From positions 1 to 64,000 of the forward strand of contig JAKTNV010000655.1 of NCBI GenBank assembly GCA_022747635.1: a DNA stretch of 64,000 nucleotides, in the 5' to 3' direction. Position 1 is the first letter of the stretch. Each line of letters begins with the position of its first letter. This document shows, piece by piece, positions 1 to 13,178 of this stretch. Below the pieces are notes generated by a model. That model made no database searches, was not told the origin of the DNA, and saw nothing but the letters and a program-made list of their open reading frames with translations. The DNA is from Hetaerina americana (Eukaryota; Arthropoda; Insecta; Odonata; Calopterygidae). A program made the position numbers and the translations under genes.

Positions 1-2494
1 TCTTGTCCTTCAAGATTAATTCTGGGTTTTATTTTGTTTATTTGATGAAAATGAACAACAATAAACCATGGAAACATTTTTGTTTGATTTGTGTCAATTT
101 AGATTTTCACCTAGAACCCAAAGGGGGGGGTATTGGCACTTTTCATGGAAAAATGTGAAAAATTAAATTTTCTAAAAATGAAATAAATGCCTTCTAAACA
201 CCTCAAACATTCACTCTAAAACAAAAGATTGTTGTTTTTCGCAATATTTTTAGAAATTTGGGCTCTTTTAGAAACATTAACACTTGGGCTGAAGCATCTT
301 TTATGATCTTTTATTGGCTTTCAGGATTCATTCTGGGTTTTATTTTGTTTATTTGATGAAAATGAACAACAATACACACCTTGGATACATTTTTGTTTGA
401 TTTGTGTCGAGTGAGATTTTCACCTAGAACCCAAAGGGGGGGGTATTGGCCTTTTTCATGGAAAAATGTGAAAAATTAAATTTTCTAAAAATGAATGAAA
501 TGGCTTCTAAACACGTCAAACATTCACTCTAAAACAGAAGAGTGTTGTTTTTCGCAATATTTATAGAAATTTGGGCTCTTTTAGTAACATTAACACTTGG
601 GCTGAAGCATCTTTTATGATCTTTTATTGTCTTTCAGGATTAATTCTGGGTTTTATTTTGTTTATTTGATGAAAATGAACAACAATACACACCATGGAAA
701 CATTTTTGTTTGATTTGTGTCGAGTGAGATTTTCACCTAGAACCCAAAGGGGGGGTATTGGCACTTTTCATGGAAAAATGTGAAAAATTAAATTTTCTAA
801 AAATGAAATAAATGCCTTCTAAACACCTCAAACATTCACTCTAAAACAGAAGATTGTTGTTTTTCGCAATATTTTTAGAAATTTGGGCTCTTTTAGTAAC
901 ATTAACACTTGCGCTGAAGCAACTTTTATGCTCATTTCTTGTCTTTCAAGATTAATTCTGGGTTTTATTTTGTTTATTTGATGAAAATGAACAACAATAC
1001 ACACCATGGAAACATTTTTGTTTGATTTGTGTCGAGTGAGATTTTCACCTAGAAGCCAAAGGGGGGGGTAATGGCACTTTTCATGGAAAAATGTGAAAAA
1101 TTAAATTTTCTAAAAATGAAATAAATGCCTTCTAAACACCTCAAACATTCACTCTAAAACAGAAGATTGTTGTTTTTCGCAATATTTTTAGAAATTTGAG
1201 CTCTTTTAGTAACATTAACACTTGCGCTGAAGCATCTTTTATGCTCATTTCTGGTCTTTCAGGATTAATTCTCGGTTTTAATTTGTTTATTTGATGAAAA
1301 TGAACAACAATACACGCCATGGAAACATTTTTAATGGATTTGTTGTCGAGTGAGATTTTCACCTAGAACCCAAGGGGGGGTATTGGCACTTTTCATGGAA
1401 AAATGTGAAAAATTAAATTTTCTAAAAATGAAATAAATACCTTCTAAACACCTCAAACATTCACTCTAAAACAGAAGATTGTTGTTTTTCGCAATATTTT
1501 TAGAAATTTGGGCTCTTTTAGTAACATTAACACTTGCGCTGAAGTATCTTTTATGCTCATTTCTTGTCTTTCAGGATTAATTCTGGGTTTTATTTTGTTT
1601 ATTTGATGAAAATGAACAACAATACACACCATGGAAACATTTTTGTTTGATTTGTGTCGAGTGAGATTTTCACCTAGAACCCAAAGGGGGGGGTATTGGC
1701 ACTTTTCATGGAAAAATGTAAAAAATTAAATTTTCTAAAAATGAAATAAATGCCTTCTAAAAACCTCAAACATTCACTCTAAAACAGAAGATTGTTGTTT
1801 TTCGCAATATTTTTAGAAATTTGGGCTCTTTTAGTAACATTAACACCTGGGCTGAAGCATCTTTTATGATCATTTATTGTCTTTCAGGATTCATTCTGGG
1901 TTTTATTTTGTTTATTTGATGAAAATGAACAACAATACACACCTTGGATACATTTTTGTTTGATTTGTGTTGAGTGAGATTTTCACCTAGAACCCAAAGG
2001 GTATTGGCACTTTTCATGGAAAAATGTGAAAAATTAAATTTTCTAAAAATGAAATAAATGCCTTCTAAACACCTCAAACTTTCACTCTAAAACAGAAGAT
2101 TGTTGTTTTTCGCAATATTTTTAGAAATTTGGGCTCTTTTAGTAACATTAACACCTGGGCTGAAGCATCTTTTATGATCATTTATTGTCTTTCAGGATAT
2201 ATTCTGGGTTTTATTCTGTTTATTTGATGAAAATGAACAACAATACACACCTTGGATACATTTTTCTTTGATTTGTGTCGAGTGAGATTTTCACCTAGAA
2301 CCCAAAGGGGGGGGTATTGGCACTTTTCATGGAAAAATGTGAAAAATTAAATTTTTTAAAAATGAATGTAATGCCTTCTAAACACCTCAAACATTCACTC
2401 TAAACAGAAGATTGTTGTTTTTCGCAATATTTTTAGAAATAAGGGCTATTTTAGTAACATCAACACCTGGGCTGAAGCAACTTTTATGCTCATT
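1..2494 (+). repeat. 8-monomer higher-order repeat, copy 1 (types A-H)
   Basis: Eight consecutive monomers carry different diagnostic variants, and the same order recurs downstream. A has gtgtcaatttag. B has ggcctttttcatgg and agaagagtgttg. C is near consensus. D has gaagccaaag and ggtaatggc. E has tttttaatggatttg and aaatacc. F has atgtaaaaaatt and ctaaaaacctc. G has gtgttgag with a run of only three G. H has tttttctttg and aatgaatgtaatgcc. The unit starts at the A marker tcttgtccttcaag, which is found again at 2495, 4054 and 6537. Its length of 2,494 bp equals eight monomers. The window edge cuts an array that continues to the left. Confidence 0.88.
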
Positions 2495-4053
2495 TCTTGT
2501 CCTTCAAGATTAATTCTGGGTTTTATTTTGTTTATTTGATGAAAATGAACAACAATAAACCATGGAAACATTTTTGTTTGATTTGTGTCAATTTAGATTT
2601 TCACCTAGAACCCAAAGGGGGGGGTATTGGCACTTTTCATGGAAAAATGTGAAAAATTAAATTTTCTAAAAATGAAATAAATGCCTTCTAAACACCTCAA
2701 ACATTCACTCTAAAACAAAAGATTGTTGTTTTTCGCAATATTTTTAGAAATTTGGGCTCTTTTAGAAACATTAACACTTGGGCTGAAGCATCTTTTATGA
2801 TCTTTTATTGGCTTTCAGGATTCATTCTGGGTTTTATTTTGTTTATTTGATGAAAATGAACAACAATAAACACCTTGGATACATTTTTGTTTGATTTGTG
2901 TTGAGTGAGATTTTCACCTAGAACCCAAGGGGGGGGGTATTGGCACTTTTCATGGAAAAATGTGAAAAATTAAATTTTCTAAAAATGAAATAAATTCCTT
3001 CTAAACACCTCAAACATTCACTCTAAAACAGAAGATTGTTGTTTTTCGCAATATTTTTAGAAATTTGGGCTCTTTTAGTAACATTAACACTTGCGCTGAA
3101 GTATCTTTTATGCTCATTTCTTGTCTTTCAGGATTAATTCTGGGTTTTATTTTGTTTATTTGATGAAAATGAACAACAATACACACCATGGAAACATTTT
3201 TGTTTGATTTGTGTCGAGTGAGATTTTCACCTAGAACCCAAAGGGGGGGGTATTGGCACTTTTCATGGAAAAATGTAAAAAATTAAATTTTCTAAAAATG
3301 AAATAAATGCCTTCTAAAAACCTCAAACATTCACTCTAAAACAGAAGATTGTTGTTTTTCGCAATATTTTAAGAAATTTGGGCTCTTTTAGTAACATTAA
3401 CACCTGGGCTGAAGCATCTTTTATGATCATTTATTGTCTTTCAGGATTCATTCTGGGTTTTATTTTGTTTATTTGATGAAAATGAACAACAATACACACC
3501 TTGGATACATTTTTGTTTGATTTGTGTTGAGTGAGATTTTCACCTAGAACCCAAAGGGTATTGGCACTTTTCATGGAAAAATGTGAAAAATTAAATTTTC
3601 TAAAAATGAAATAAATGCCTTCTAAACACCTCAAACTTTCACTCTAAAACAGAAGATTGTTGTTTTTCGCAATATTTTTAGAAATTTGGGCTCTTTTAGT
3701 AACATTAACACCTGGGCTGAAGCATCTTTTATGATCATTTATTGTCTTTCAGGATACATTCTGGGTTTTATTCTGTTTATTTGATGAAAATGAACAACAA
3801 TACACACCTTGGATACATTTTTCTTTGATTTGTGTCGAGTGAGATTTTCACCTAGAACCCAAAGGGGGGGGGTATTGGCACTTTTCATGGAAAAATGTGA
3901 AAAATTAAATTTTTTAAAAATGAATGTAATGCCTTCTAAACACCTCAAACATTCACTCTAAAACAGAAGATTGTTGTTTTTCGCAATATTTTTAGAAATA
4001 AGGGCTATTTTAGTAACATCAACACCTGGGCTGAAGCAACTTTTATGCTCATT
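2495..4053 (+). repeat. 5-monomer HOR derivative (A-J-F-G-H)
   Basis: This block has the A, F, G and H monomers of the 8-monomer unit, but B to E are replaced by a single hybrid monomer J near 2,870-3,000. J has a G-like left part (ccttggatac, gtgttgag) and an E-like right part (acccaag with a long G-run). The monomer after it is F, as expected after E. The block is 1,559 bp, or five monomers. Three whole monomers have been lost relative to the neighbouring copies, as expected from unequal exchange. Confidence 0.85.
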
Positions 4054-6536
4054 TCTTGTCCTTCAAGATTAATTCTGGGTTTTATTTTGTTTATTTGATG
4101 AAAATGAACAACAATAAACCATGGAAACATTTTTGTTTGATTTGTGTCAATTTAGATTTTCACCTAGAACCCAAAGGGGGGGGTATTGGCACTTTTCATG
4201 GAAAAATGTGAAAAATTAAATTTTCTAAAAATGAAATAAATGCCTTCTAAACACCTCAAACATTCACTCTAAAACAAAAGATTGTTGTTTTTCGCAATAT
4301 TTTTAGAAATTTGGGCTCTTTTAGAAACATTAACACTTGGGCTGAAGCATCTTTTATGATCTTTTATTGGCTTTCAGGATTCATTCTGGGTTTTATTTTG
4401 TTTATTTGATGAAAATGAACAACAATACACACCTTGGATACATTTTTGTTTGATTTGTGTCGAGTGAGATTTTCACCTAGAACCCAAAGGGGGGGGTATT
4501 GGCCTTTTTCATGGAAAAATGTGAAAAATTAAATTTTCTAAAAATGAATGAAATGGCTTCTAAACACGTCAAACATTCACTCTAAAACAGAAGAGTGTTG
4601 TTTTTCGCAATATTTATAGAAATTTGGGCTCTTTTAGTAACATTAACACTTGGGCTGAAGCATCTTTTATGATCTTTTATTGTCTTTCAGGATTAATTCT
4701 GGGTTTTATTTTGTTTATTTGATGAAAATGAACAACAATACACACCATGGAAACATTTTTGTTTGATTTGTGTCGAGTGAGATTTTCACCTAGAACCCAA
4801 AGGGGGGGTATTGGCACTTTTCATGGAAAAATGTGAAAAATTAAATTTTCTAAAAATGAAATAAATGCCTTCTAAACACCTCAAACATTCACTCTAAAAC
4901 AGAAGATTGTTGTTTTTCGCAATATTTTTAGAAATTTGGGCTCTTTTAGTAACATTAACACTTGCGCTGAAGCAACTTTTATGCTCATTTCTTGTCTTTC
5001 AAGATTAATTCTGGGTTTTATTTTGTTTATTTGATGAAAATGAACAACAATACACACCATGGAAACATTTTTGTTTGATTTGTGTCGAGTGAGATTTTCA
5101 CCTAGAAGCCAAAGGGGGGGGTAATGGCACTTTTCATGGAAAAATGTGAAAAATTAAATTTTCTAAAAATGAAATAAATGCCTTCTAAACACCTCAAACA
5201 TTCACTCTAAAACAGAAGATTGTTGTTTTTCGCAATATTTTTAGAAATTTGAGCTCTTTTAGTAACATTAACACTTGCGCTGAAGCATCTTTTATGCTCA
5301 TTTCTGGTCTTTCAGGATTAATTCTCGGTTTTAATTTGTTTATTTGATGAAAATGAACAACAATACACGCCATGGAAACATTTTTAATGGATTTGTTGTC
5401 GAGTGAGATTTTCACCTAGAACCCAAGGGGGGGTATTGGCACTTTTCATGGAAAAATGTGAAAAATTAAATTTTCTAAAAATGAAATAAATACCTTCTAA
5501 ACACCTCAAACATTCACTCTAAAACAGAAGATTGTTGTTTTTCGCAATATTTTTAGAAATTTGGGCTCTTTTAGTAACATTAACACTTGCGCTGAAGTAT
5601 CTTTTATGCTCATTTCTTGTCTTTCAGGATTAATTCTGGGTTTTATTTTGTTTATTTGATGAAAATGAACAACAATACACACCATGGAAACATTTTTGTT
5701 TGATTTGTGTCGAGTGAGATTTTCACCTAGAACCCAAAGGGGGGGGTATTGGCACTTTTCATGGAAAAATGTAAAAAATTAAATTTTCTAAAAATGAAAT
5801 AAATGCCTTCTAAAAACCTCAAACATTCACTCTAAAACAGAAGATTGTTGTTTTTCGCAATATTTTTAGAAATTTGGGCTCTTTTAGTAACATTAACACC
5901 TGGGCTGAAGCATCTTTTATGATCATTTATTGTCTTTCAGGATTCATTCTGGGTTTTATTTTGTTTATTTGATGAAAATGAACAACAATACACACCTTGG
6001 ATACATTTTTGTTTGATTTGTGTTGAGTGAGATTTTCACCTAGAACCCAAAGGGTATTGGCACTTTTCATGGAAAAATGTGAAAAATTAAATTTTCTAAA
6101 AATGAAATAAATGCCTTCTAAACACCTCAAACTTTCACTCTAAAACAGAAGATTGTTGTTTTTCGCAATATTTTTAGAAATTTGGGCTCTTTTAGTAACA
6201 TTAACACCTGGGCTGAAGCATCTTTTATGATCATTTATTGTCTTTCAGGATATATTCTGGGTTTTATTCTGTTTATTTGATGAAAATGAACAACAATACA
6301 CACCTTGGATACATTTTTCTTTGATTTGTGTCGAGTGAGATTTTCACCTAGAACCCAAAGGGGTTCTAGGTGAAATTTTTTAAAAAACCCAAATTTTTAA
6401 AAATGAATGTAATGCCTTCTAAACACCTCAAACATTCACTCTAAAACAGAAGATTGTTGTTTTTCGCAATATTTTTAGAAATAAGGGCTATTTTAGTAAC
6501 ATCAACACCTGGGCTGAAGCAACTTTTATGCTCATT
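4054..6536 (+). repeat. 8-monomer HOR, copy 2, with rearranged H monomer
   Basis: The A-H order of 1-2494 recurs at an offset of 4,053 bp with very few differences visible by eye. The unit is 2,483 bp, 11 bp shorter than the first copy. The shortfall comes mainly from the last monomer (H), where the G-run, the tattggcac segment and the following A/T-rich stretch are replaced by a fold-back sequence at about 6,357-6,400. Confidence 0.87.
6342..6375. repeat. 15-bp perfect inverted repeat, unique fold-back rearrangement
   Basis: The arm tttcacctagaaccc (6342-6356) is followed by the spacer aaag and its exact reverse complement gggttctaggtgaaa (6361-6375). In every other monomer I checked this place holds the G-run and tattggcac. 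Bases to about 6,400 also differ from other H monomers before the sequence returns to aatgaatgtaatgcc. The structure fits a template switch in which the tagaaccc block was copied back on itself, or an assembly or read artefact. Confidence 0.85.
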
Positions 6537-9500
6537 TCTTGTCCTTCAAGATTAATTCTGGGTTTTATTTTGTTTATTTGATGAAAATGAACAACAATAA
6601 ACCATGGAAACATTTTTGTTTGATTTGTGTCAATTTAGATTTTCACCTAGAACCCAAAGGGGGGGGTATTGGCACTTTTCATGGAAAAATGTGAAAAATT
6701 AAATTTTCTAAAAATGAAATAAATGCCTTCTAAACACCTCAAACATTCACTCTAAAACAAAAGATTGTTGTTTTTCGCAATATTTTTAGAAATTTGGGCT
6801 CTTTTAGAAACATTAACACTTGGGCTGAAGCATCTTTTATGATCTTTTATTGGCTTTCAGGATTCATTCTGGGTTTTATTTTGTTTATTTGATGAAAATG
6901 AACAACAATACACACCTTGGATACATTTTTGTTTGATTTGTGTCGAGTGAGATTTTCACCTAGAACCCAAAGGGGGGGGTATTGGCCTTTTTCATGGAAA
7001 AATGTGAAAAATTAAATTTCTAAAAATGAATGAAATGGCTTCTAAACACGTCAAACATTCACTCTAAAACAGAAGAGTGTTGTTTTTCGCAATATTTATA
7101 GAAATTTGGGCTCTTTTAGTAACATTAACACTTGGGCTGAAGCATCTTTTATGATCTTTTATTGTCTTTCAGGATTAATTCTGGGTTTTATTTTGTTTAT
7201 TTGATGAAAATGAACAACAATACACACCATGGAAACATTTTTGTTTGATTTGTGTCGAGTGAGATTTTCACCTAGAACCCAAAGGGGGGTATTGGCACTT
7301 TTCATGGAAAAATGTGAAAAATTAAATTTTCTAAAAATGAAATAAATGCCTTCTAAACACCTCAAACATTCACTCTAAAACAGAAGATTGTTGTTATTCG
7401 CAATATTTTTAGAAATTTGGGCTCTTTTAGTAACATTAACACTTGCGCTGAAGCAACTTTTATGCTCATTTCTTGTCTTTCAAGATTAATTCTGGGTTTT
7501 ATTTTGTTTATTTGATGAAAATGAACAACAATACACACCATGGAAACATTTTTGTTTGATTTGTGTCGAGTGAGATTTTCACCTAGAACCCAAAGGGGGG
7601 GGTAATGGCACTTTTCATGGAAAAATGTGAAAAATTAAATTTTCTAAAAATGAAATAAATGCCTTCTAAACACCTCAAACATTCACTCTAAAACAGAAGA
7701 TTGTTGTTTTTCGCAATATTTTTAGAAATTTGAGCTCTTTTAGTAACATTAACACTTGCGCTGAAGCATCTTTTATGCTCATTTCTGGTCTTTCAGGATT
7801 AATTCTCGGTTTTAATTTGTTTATTTGATGAAAATGAACAACAATACACGCCATGGAAACATTTTTAATGGATTTGTTGTCGAGTGAGATTTTCACCTAG
7901 AACCCAAGGGGGGGTATTGGCACTTTTCATGGAAAAATGTGAAAAATTAAATTTTCTAAAAATGAAATAAATACCTTCTAAACACCTCAAACATTCACTC
8001 TAAAACAGAAGATTGTTGTTTTTCGCAATATTTTTAGAAATTTGGGCTCTTTTAGTAACATTAACACTTGCGCTGAAGTATCTTTTATGCTCATTTCTTG
8101 TCTTTCAGGATTAATTCTGGGTTTTATTTTGTTTATTTGATGAAAATGAACAACAATACACACCATGGAAACATTTTTGTTTGATTTGTGTCGAGTGAGA
8201 TTTTCACCTAGAACCCAAAGGGGGGGGTATTGGCACTTTTCATGGAAAAATGTAAAAAATTAAATTTTCTAAAAATGAAATAAATGCCTTCTAAAAACCT
8301 CAAACATTCACTCTAAAACAGAAGATTGTTGTTTTTCGCAATATTTTTAGAAATTTGGGCTCTTTTAGTAACATTAACACCTGGGCTGAAGCATCTTTTA
8401 TGATCATTTATTGTATTTCAGGATTCATTCTGGGTTTTATTTTGTTTATTTGATGAAAATGAACAACAATAAACACCTTGGATACATTTTTGTTTGATTT
8501 GTGTTGAGTGAGATTTTCACCTAGAACCCAAGGGGGGGGGGGGGTATTGGCACTTTTCATGGAAAAATGTGAAAAATTAAATTTTCTAAAATGAAATAAA
8601 TACCTTCTAAACACCTCAAACATTCACTCTAAAACAGAAGATTGTTGTTTTTCGCAATATTTATAGAAATTTGGGCTCTTTTAGTAACATTAACACTTGG
8701 GCTGAAGCATCTTTTATGATCTTTTATTGTCTTTCAGGATTAATTCTGGGTTTTATTTTGTTTATTTGATGAAAATGAACAACAATACACACCATGGAAA
8801 CATTTTTGTTTGATTTGTGTCGAGTGAGATTTTCACCTAGAACCCAAAGGGTATTGGCACTTTTCATGGAAAAATGTGAAAAATTAAATTTTCTAAAAAT
8901 GAAATAAATGCCTTCTAAACACCTCAAACAATCACTCTAAAACAGAAGATTGTTGTTTTTCGCAATATTTTTAGAAATTTGGGCTCTTTTAGTAACATTA
9001 ACACTTGCGCTGAAGCAACTTTTATGCTCATTTCTTGTCTTTCAAGATTAATTCTGGGTTTTATTTTGTTTATTTGATGAAAATGAACAACAATACACAC
9101 CATGGAAACATTTTTGTTTGATTTGTGTCGAGTGAGATTTTCACCTAGAACCCAAAGGGGGGGGGTAATGGCAGTTTTCCTGGAAAAATGTGAAAAATTA
9201 AATTTCTAAAAATGAAATAAATGCCTTCTAAACACCTCAAACATTCACTCTAAAACAGAAGATTGTTGTTTTTCGCAATATTTTTAGAAATTTGAGCTCT
9301 TTTAGTAACATTAACACTTGCGCTGAAGCATCTTTTATGCTCATTTCTGGTCTTTCAGGATTAATTCTCGGTTTTAATTTGTTTATTTGATGAAAATGAA
9401 CAACAATACACGCCATGGAAACATTTTTAATGGATTTGTTGTCGAGTGAGATTTTCACCTAGAACCCAAGGGGGGGTATTGGCACTTTTCATGGAAAAAT

Positions 9501-10380
9501 GTGAAAAATTAAATTTTCTAAAAATGAAATAAATACCTTCTAAACACCTCAAACATTCACTCTAAACAGAAGATTGTTGTTTTTCGCAATATTTTTAGAA
9601 ATTTGGGCTCTTTTAGTAACATTAACACTTGCGCTGAAGTATCTTTTATGCTCATTTCTTGTCTTTCAGGATTAATTCTGGGTTTTATTTTGTTTATTTG
9701 ATGAAAATGAACAACAATACACACCATGGAAACATTTTTGTTTGATTTGTGTCGAGTGAGATTTTCACCTAGAACCCAAAGGGGGGGGGTATTGGCACTT
9801 TTCATGGAAAAATGTAAAAAATTAAATTTTCTAAAAATGAAATAAATGCCTTCTAAAAACCTCAAACATTCACTCTAAAACAGAAGATTGTTGTTTTTCG
9901 CAATATTTTTAGAAATTTGGGCTCTTTTAGTAACATTAACACCTGGGCTGAAGCATCTTTTATGATCATTTATTGTCTTTCAGGATTCATTCTGGGTTTT
10001 ATTTTGTTTATTTGATGAAAATGAACAACAATAAACACCTTGGATACATTTTTGTTTGATTTGTGTTGAGTGAGATTTTCACCTAGAACCCAAGGGGGGG
10101 GGGGGTATTGGCACTTTTCATGGAAAAATGTGAAAAATTAAATTTTCTAAAAATGAAATAAATACCTTCTAAACACCTCAAACATTCACTCTAAAACAGA
10201 AGATTGTTGTTTTTCGCAATATTTTTAGAAATTTGGGCTCTTTTAGTAACATTAACACTTGCGCTGAAGCAACTTTTATGCTCATTTCTTGTCTTTCAAG
10301 ATTAATTCTGGGTTTTATTTTGTTTATTTGATGAAAATGAACAACAATACACACCATGGAAACATTTTTGTTTGATTTGT
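6537..10380 (+). repeat. Truncated HOR copies: A-B-C-D-E-F-J then C'-D-E-F-J, plus transition
   Basis: From 6537 the order is A to F, then a J hybrid monomer with 13 G at 8532-8544. Next come a C-like monomer with a three-G run, D, E, F, and another J with 12 G at 10094-10105. The two J monomers lie about 1,56x bp apart, which is five monomers. G and H are missing in both rounds. The block leads into the next HOR family, whose first marker is the ctcgag variant at 10381. Confidence 0.8.
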
Positions 10381-13178
10381 CTCGAGTGAGATTTTCACCT
10401 AGAACCCAAAGGGGGGGGTATTGGCACTTTTCATGGAAAAATGTGAAAAATTAAATTTTCTAAAAATGAAATAAATGCCTTCTAAACACCTCAAACATTC
10501 ACTCTAAAACAGAAGATTGTTGTTTTTCGCAATATTTTTAGAAATTTGGGCTCTTTTAGTAACATTAACACCTGGGCTGAAGCATCTTTTATGATAATTT
10601 ATTGTCTTTCAGGATACATTCTGGGTTTTATTCTGTTTATTTGATGAAAATGAACAACAATACACACCTTGGATACATTTTTCTTTGATTTGTGTCGAGT
10701 GAGATTTTCACCTAGAACCCAAAGGGAGGGGTATTGGCACTTTTCATGGAAAAATGTGAAAAATTAAATTTTTTAAAAATGAATGTAATGCCTTCTAAAC
10801 ACCTCAAACATTCACTCTAAAACAGAAGATTGTTGTTTTTCGCAATATTTTTAGAAATTAGGGCTATTTTAGTAACATCAACACCTGGGCTGAAGCAACT
10901 TTTATGCTCATTTCTTGTCCTTCAAGATTAATTCTGGGTTTTATTTTGTTTATTTGATGAAAATGAACAACAATAAACCATGGAAACATTTTTGTTTGAT
11001 TTGTGTCAATTTAGATTTTCACCTAGAACCCAAAGGGGGGGGTATTGGCACTTTTCATGGAAAAATGTGAAAAATTAAATTTTCTAAAAATGAAATAAAT
11101 GCCTTCTAAACACGTCAAACATTCACTCTAAAACAAAAGATTGTTGTTTTTCGCAATATTTTTAGAAATTTGGGCTCTTTTAGAAACATTAACACTTGGG
11201 CTGAAGCATCTTTTATGATCTTTTATTGGCTTTCAGGATTCATTCTGGGTTTTATTTTGTTTATTTGATGAAAATGAACAACAATACACACCTTGGATAC
11301 ATTTTTGTTTGATTTGTGTCAATTTAGATTTTCACCTAGAACCCAAAGGGGGGGGTATTGGCCTTTTTCATGGAAAAATGTGAAAAATTAAATTTTCAAA
11401 AAATGAATGAAATGGCTTCTAAACACGTCAAACATTCACTCTAAAACAGAAGAGTGTTGTTTTTCGCAATATTTATAGAAATTTGGGCTCTTTTAGTAAC
11501 ATTAACACTTGGGCTGAAGCATCTTTTATGATCTTTTATTGTCTTTCAGGATTCATTCTGGGTTTTATTTTGTTATTTGATGAAAATGAACAACAATACA
11601 CACCTTGGATACATTTTTGTTTGATTTGTGTCGAGTGAGATTTTCACCTAGAACCCAAAGGTGTATTGGCACTTTTCATGGAAAAATGTGAAAAATTAAA
11701 TTTTCTAAAAATGAAATAAATGCCTTCTAAACACCTCAAACATTCACTCTAAAACAGAAGATTGTTGTTTTTCGCAATATTTTTAGAAATTTGGGCTCTT
11801 TTAGTAAAATTAACACTTGCGCTGAAGCATCTTTTATGCTCATTTCATGTCTTTCAGGATTAATTCTGGGTTTTATTTTGTTTATTTGATGAAAATGAAC
11901 AACAATACACACCATGGAAACATTTTTGTTTGATTTGTGTCGAGTGAGATTTTCACCTAGAACCTAGGGTATTGGGACTTTTCATGGAAAAATGTGAAAA
12001 ATTAAATTTTCTAAAAATGAAATAAATGCCTTCTAAACACCTCAAACATTCACTCTAAAACAGAAGATTGTTGTTTTTCGCAATATTTTTAGAAATTTGG
12101 GCTCTTTTAGTAACATTAACACCTGGGCTGAAGCATCTTTTATGATCATTTATTGTCTTTCAGGATTCATTCTGGGTTTTATTTTGTTTATTTGATGAAA
12201 ATGAACAACAATACACACCTTGGATACATTTTTGTTTGATTTGTGTTGAGTGAGATTTTCACCTAGAACCCAAAGGGTATTGGCACTTTTCATGGAAAAA
12301 TGTGAAAAATTAAATTTTCTAAAAATGAAATAAATGCCTTCTAAACACCTCAAACATTCACTCTAAAACAGAAGATTGTTGTTTTTCGCAATATTTTTAG
12401 AAATTTGGGCTCTTTTAGTAACATTAACACTTGCGCTGAAGCAACTTTTATGCTCATTTCTTGTCTTTCAAGATTAATTCTGGGTTTTATTTTGTTTATT
12501 TGATGAAAATGAACAACAATACACACCATGGAAACATTTTTGTTTGATTTGTGTCGAGTGAGATTTTCACCTAGAACCCAAATGGGGGGGTAATGGCACT
12601 TTTCATGGAAAAATGTGAAAAATTAAATTTTCTAAAAATGAAATAAATGCCTTCTAAACACCTCAAACATTCACTCTAAAACAGAAGATTTTTGTTTTTC
12701 GCAATATTTTTAGAAATTTGAGCTCTTTTAGTAACATTAACACTTGCGCTGAAGCATCTTTTATGCTCATTTCTGGTCTTTCAGAATTAATTCTCGGTTT
12801 TAATTTGTTTATTTGATGAAAATGAACAACAATACACGCCATGGAAACATTTTTAATGGATTTGTTGTCGAGTTAGATTTTCACCTAGGACCCAAGGGGG
12901 GGGTATTGGCACTTTTCATGGAAAAATGTGAAAAATTAAATTTTCTAAAAATGAAATAAATACCTTCTAAACACCTCAAACATTCACTCTAAAACAGAAG
13001 ATTGTTGTTTTTCGCAATATTTTTAGAAATTTGGGCTCTTTTAGTAACATTAACACTTGCGCTGAAGCAACTTTTATGCTCATTTCTTGTCTTTCAAGAT
13101 TAATTCTGGGTTTTATTTTGTTTATTTGATGAAAATGAACAACAATACACACCATGGAAACATTTTTGTTTGATTTGT
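10381..13178 (+). repeat. Second HOR family, 9-monomer copy (2,798 bp)
   Basis: The unit is measured between successive ctcgag variants (gtctcgag instead of gtgtcgag) at 10381 and 13179. The monomer order is K (ctcgag), H' (aaagggagggg), A (caatttag), B' (ggcctttttc, ttcaaaaaatg), L (ttttgttatttg, aaaggtgtatt), M (gaacctaggg), G (gtgttgag, three G), D' (caaatggggggg, ggtaatggc) and E' (tttttaatgg, gagttag). Compared with the later 12-monomer copy it lacks F', J and the second E'. A private base, aggacccaagg, is seen near 12,887. Confidence 0.86.
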
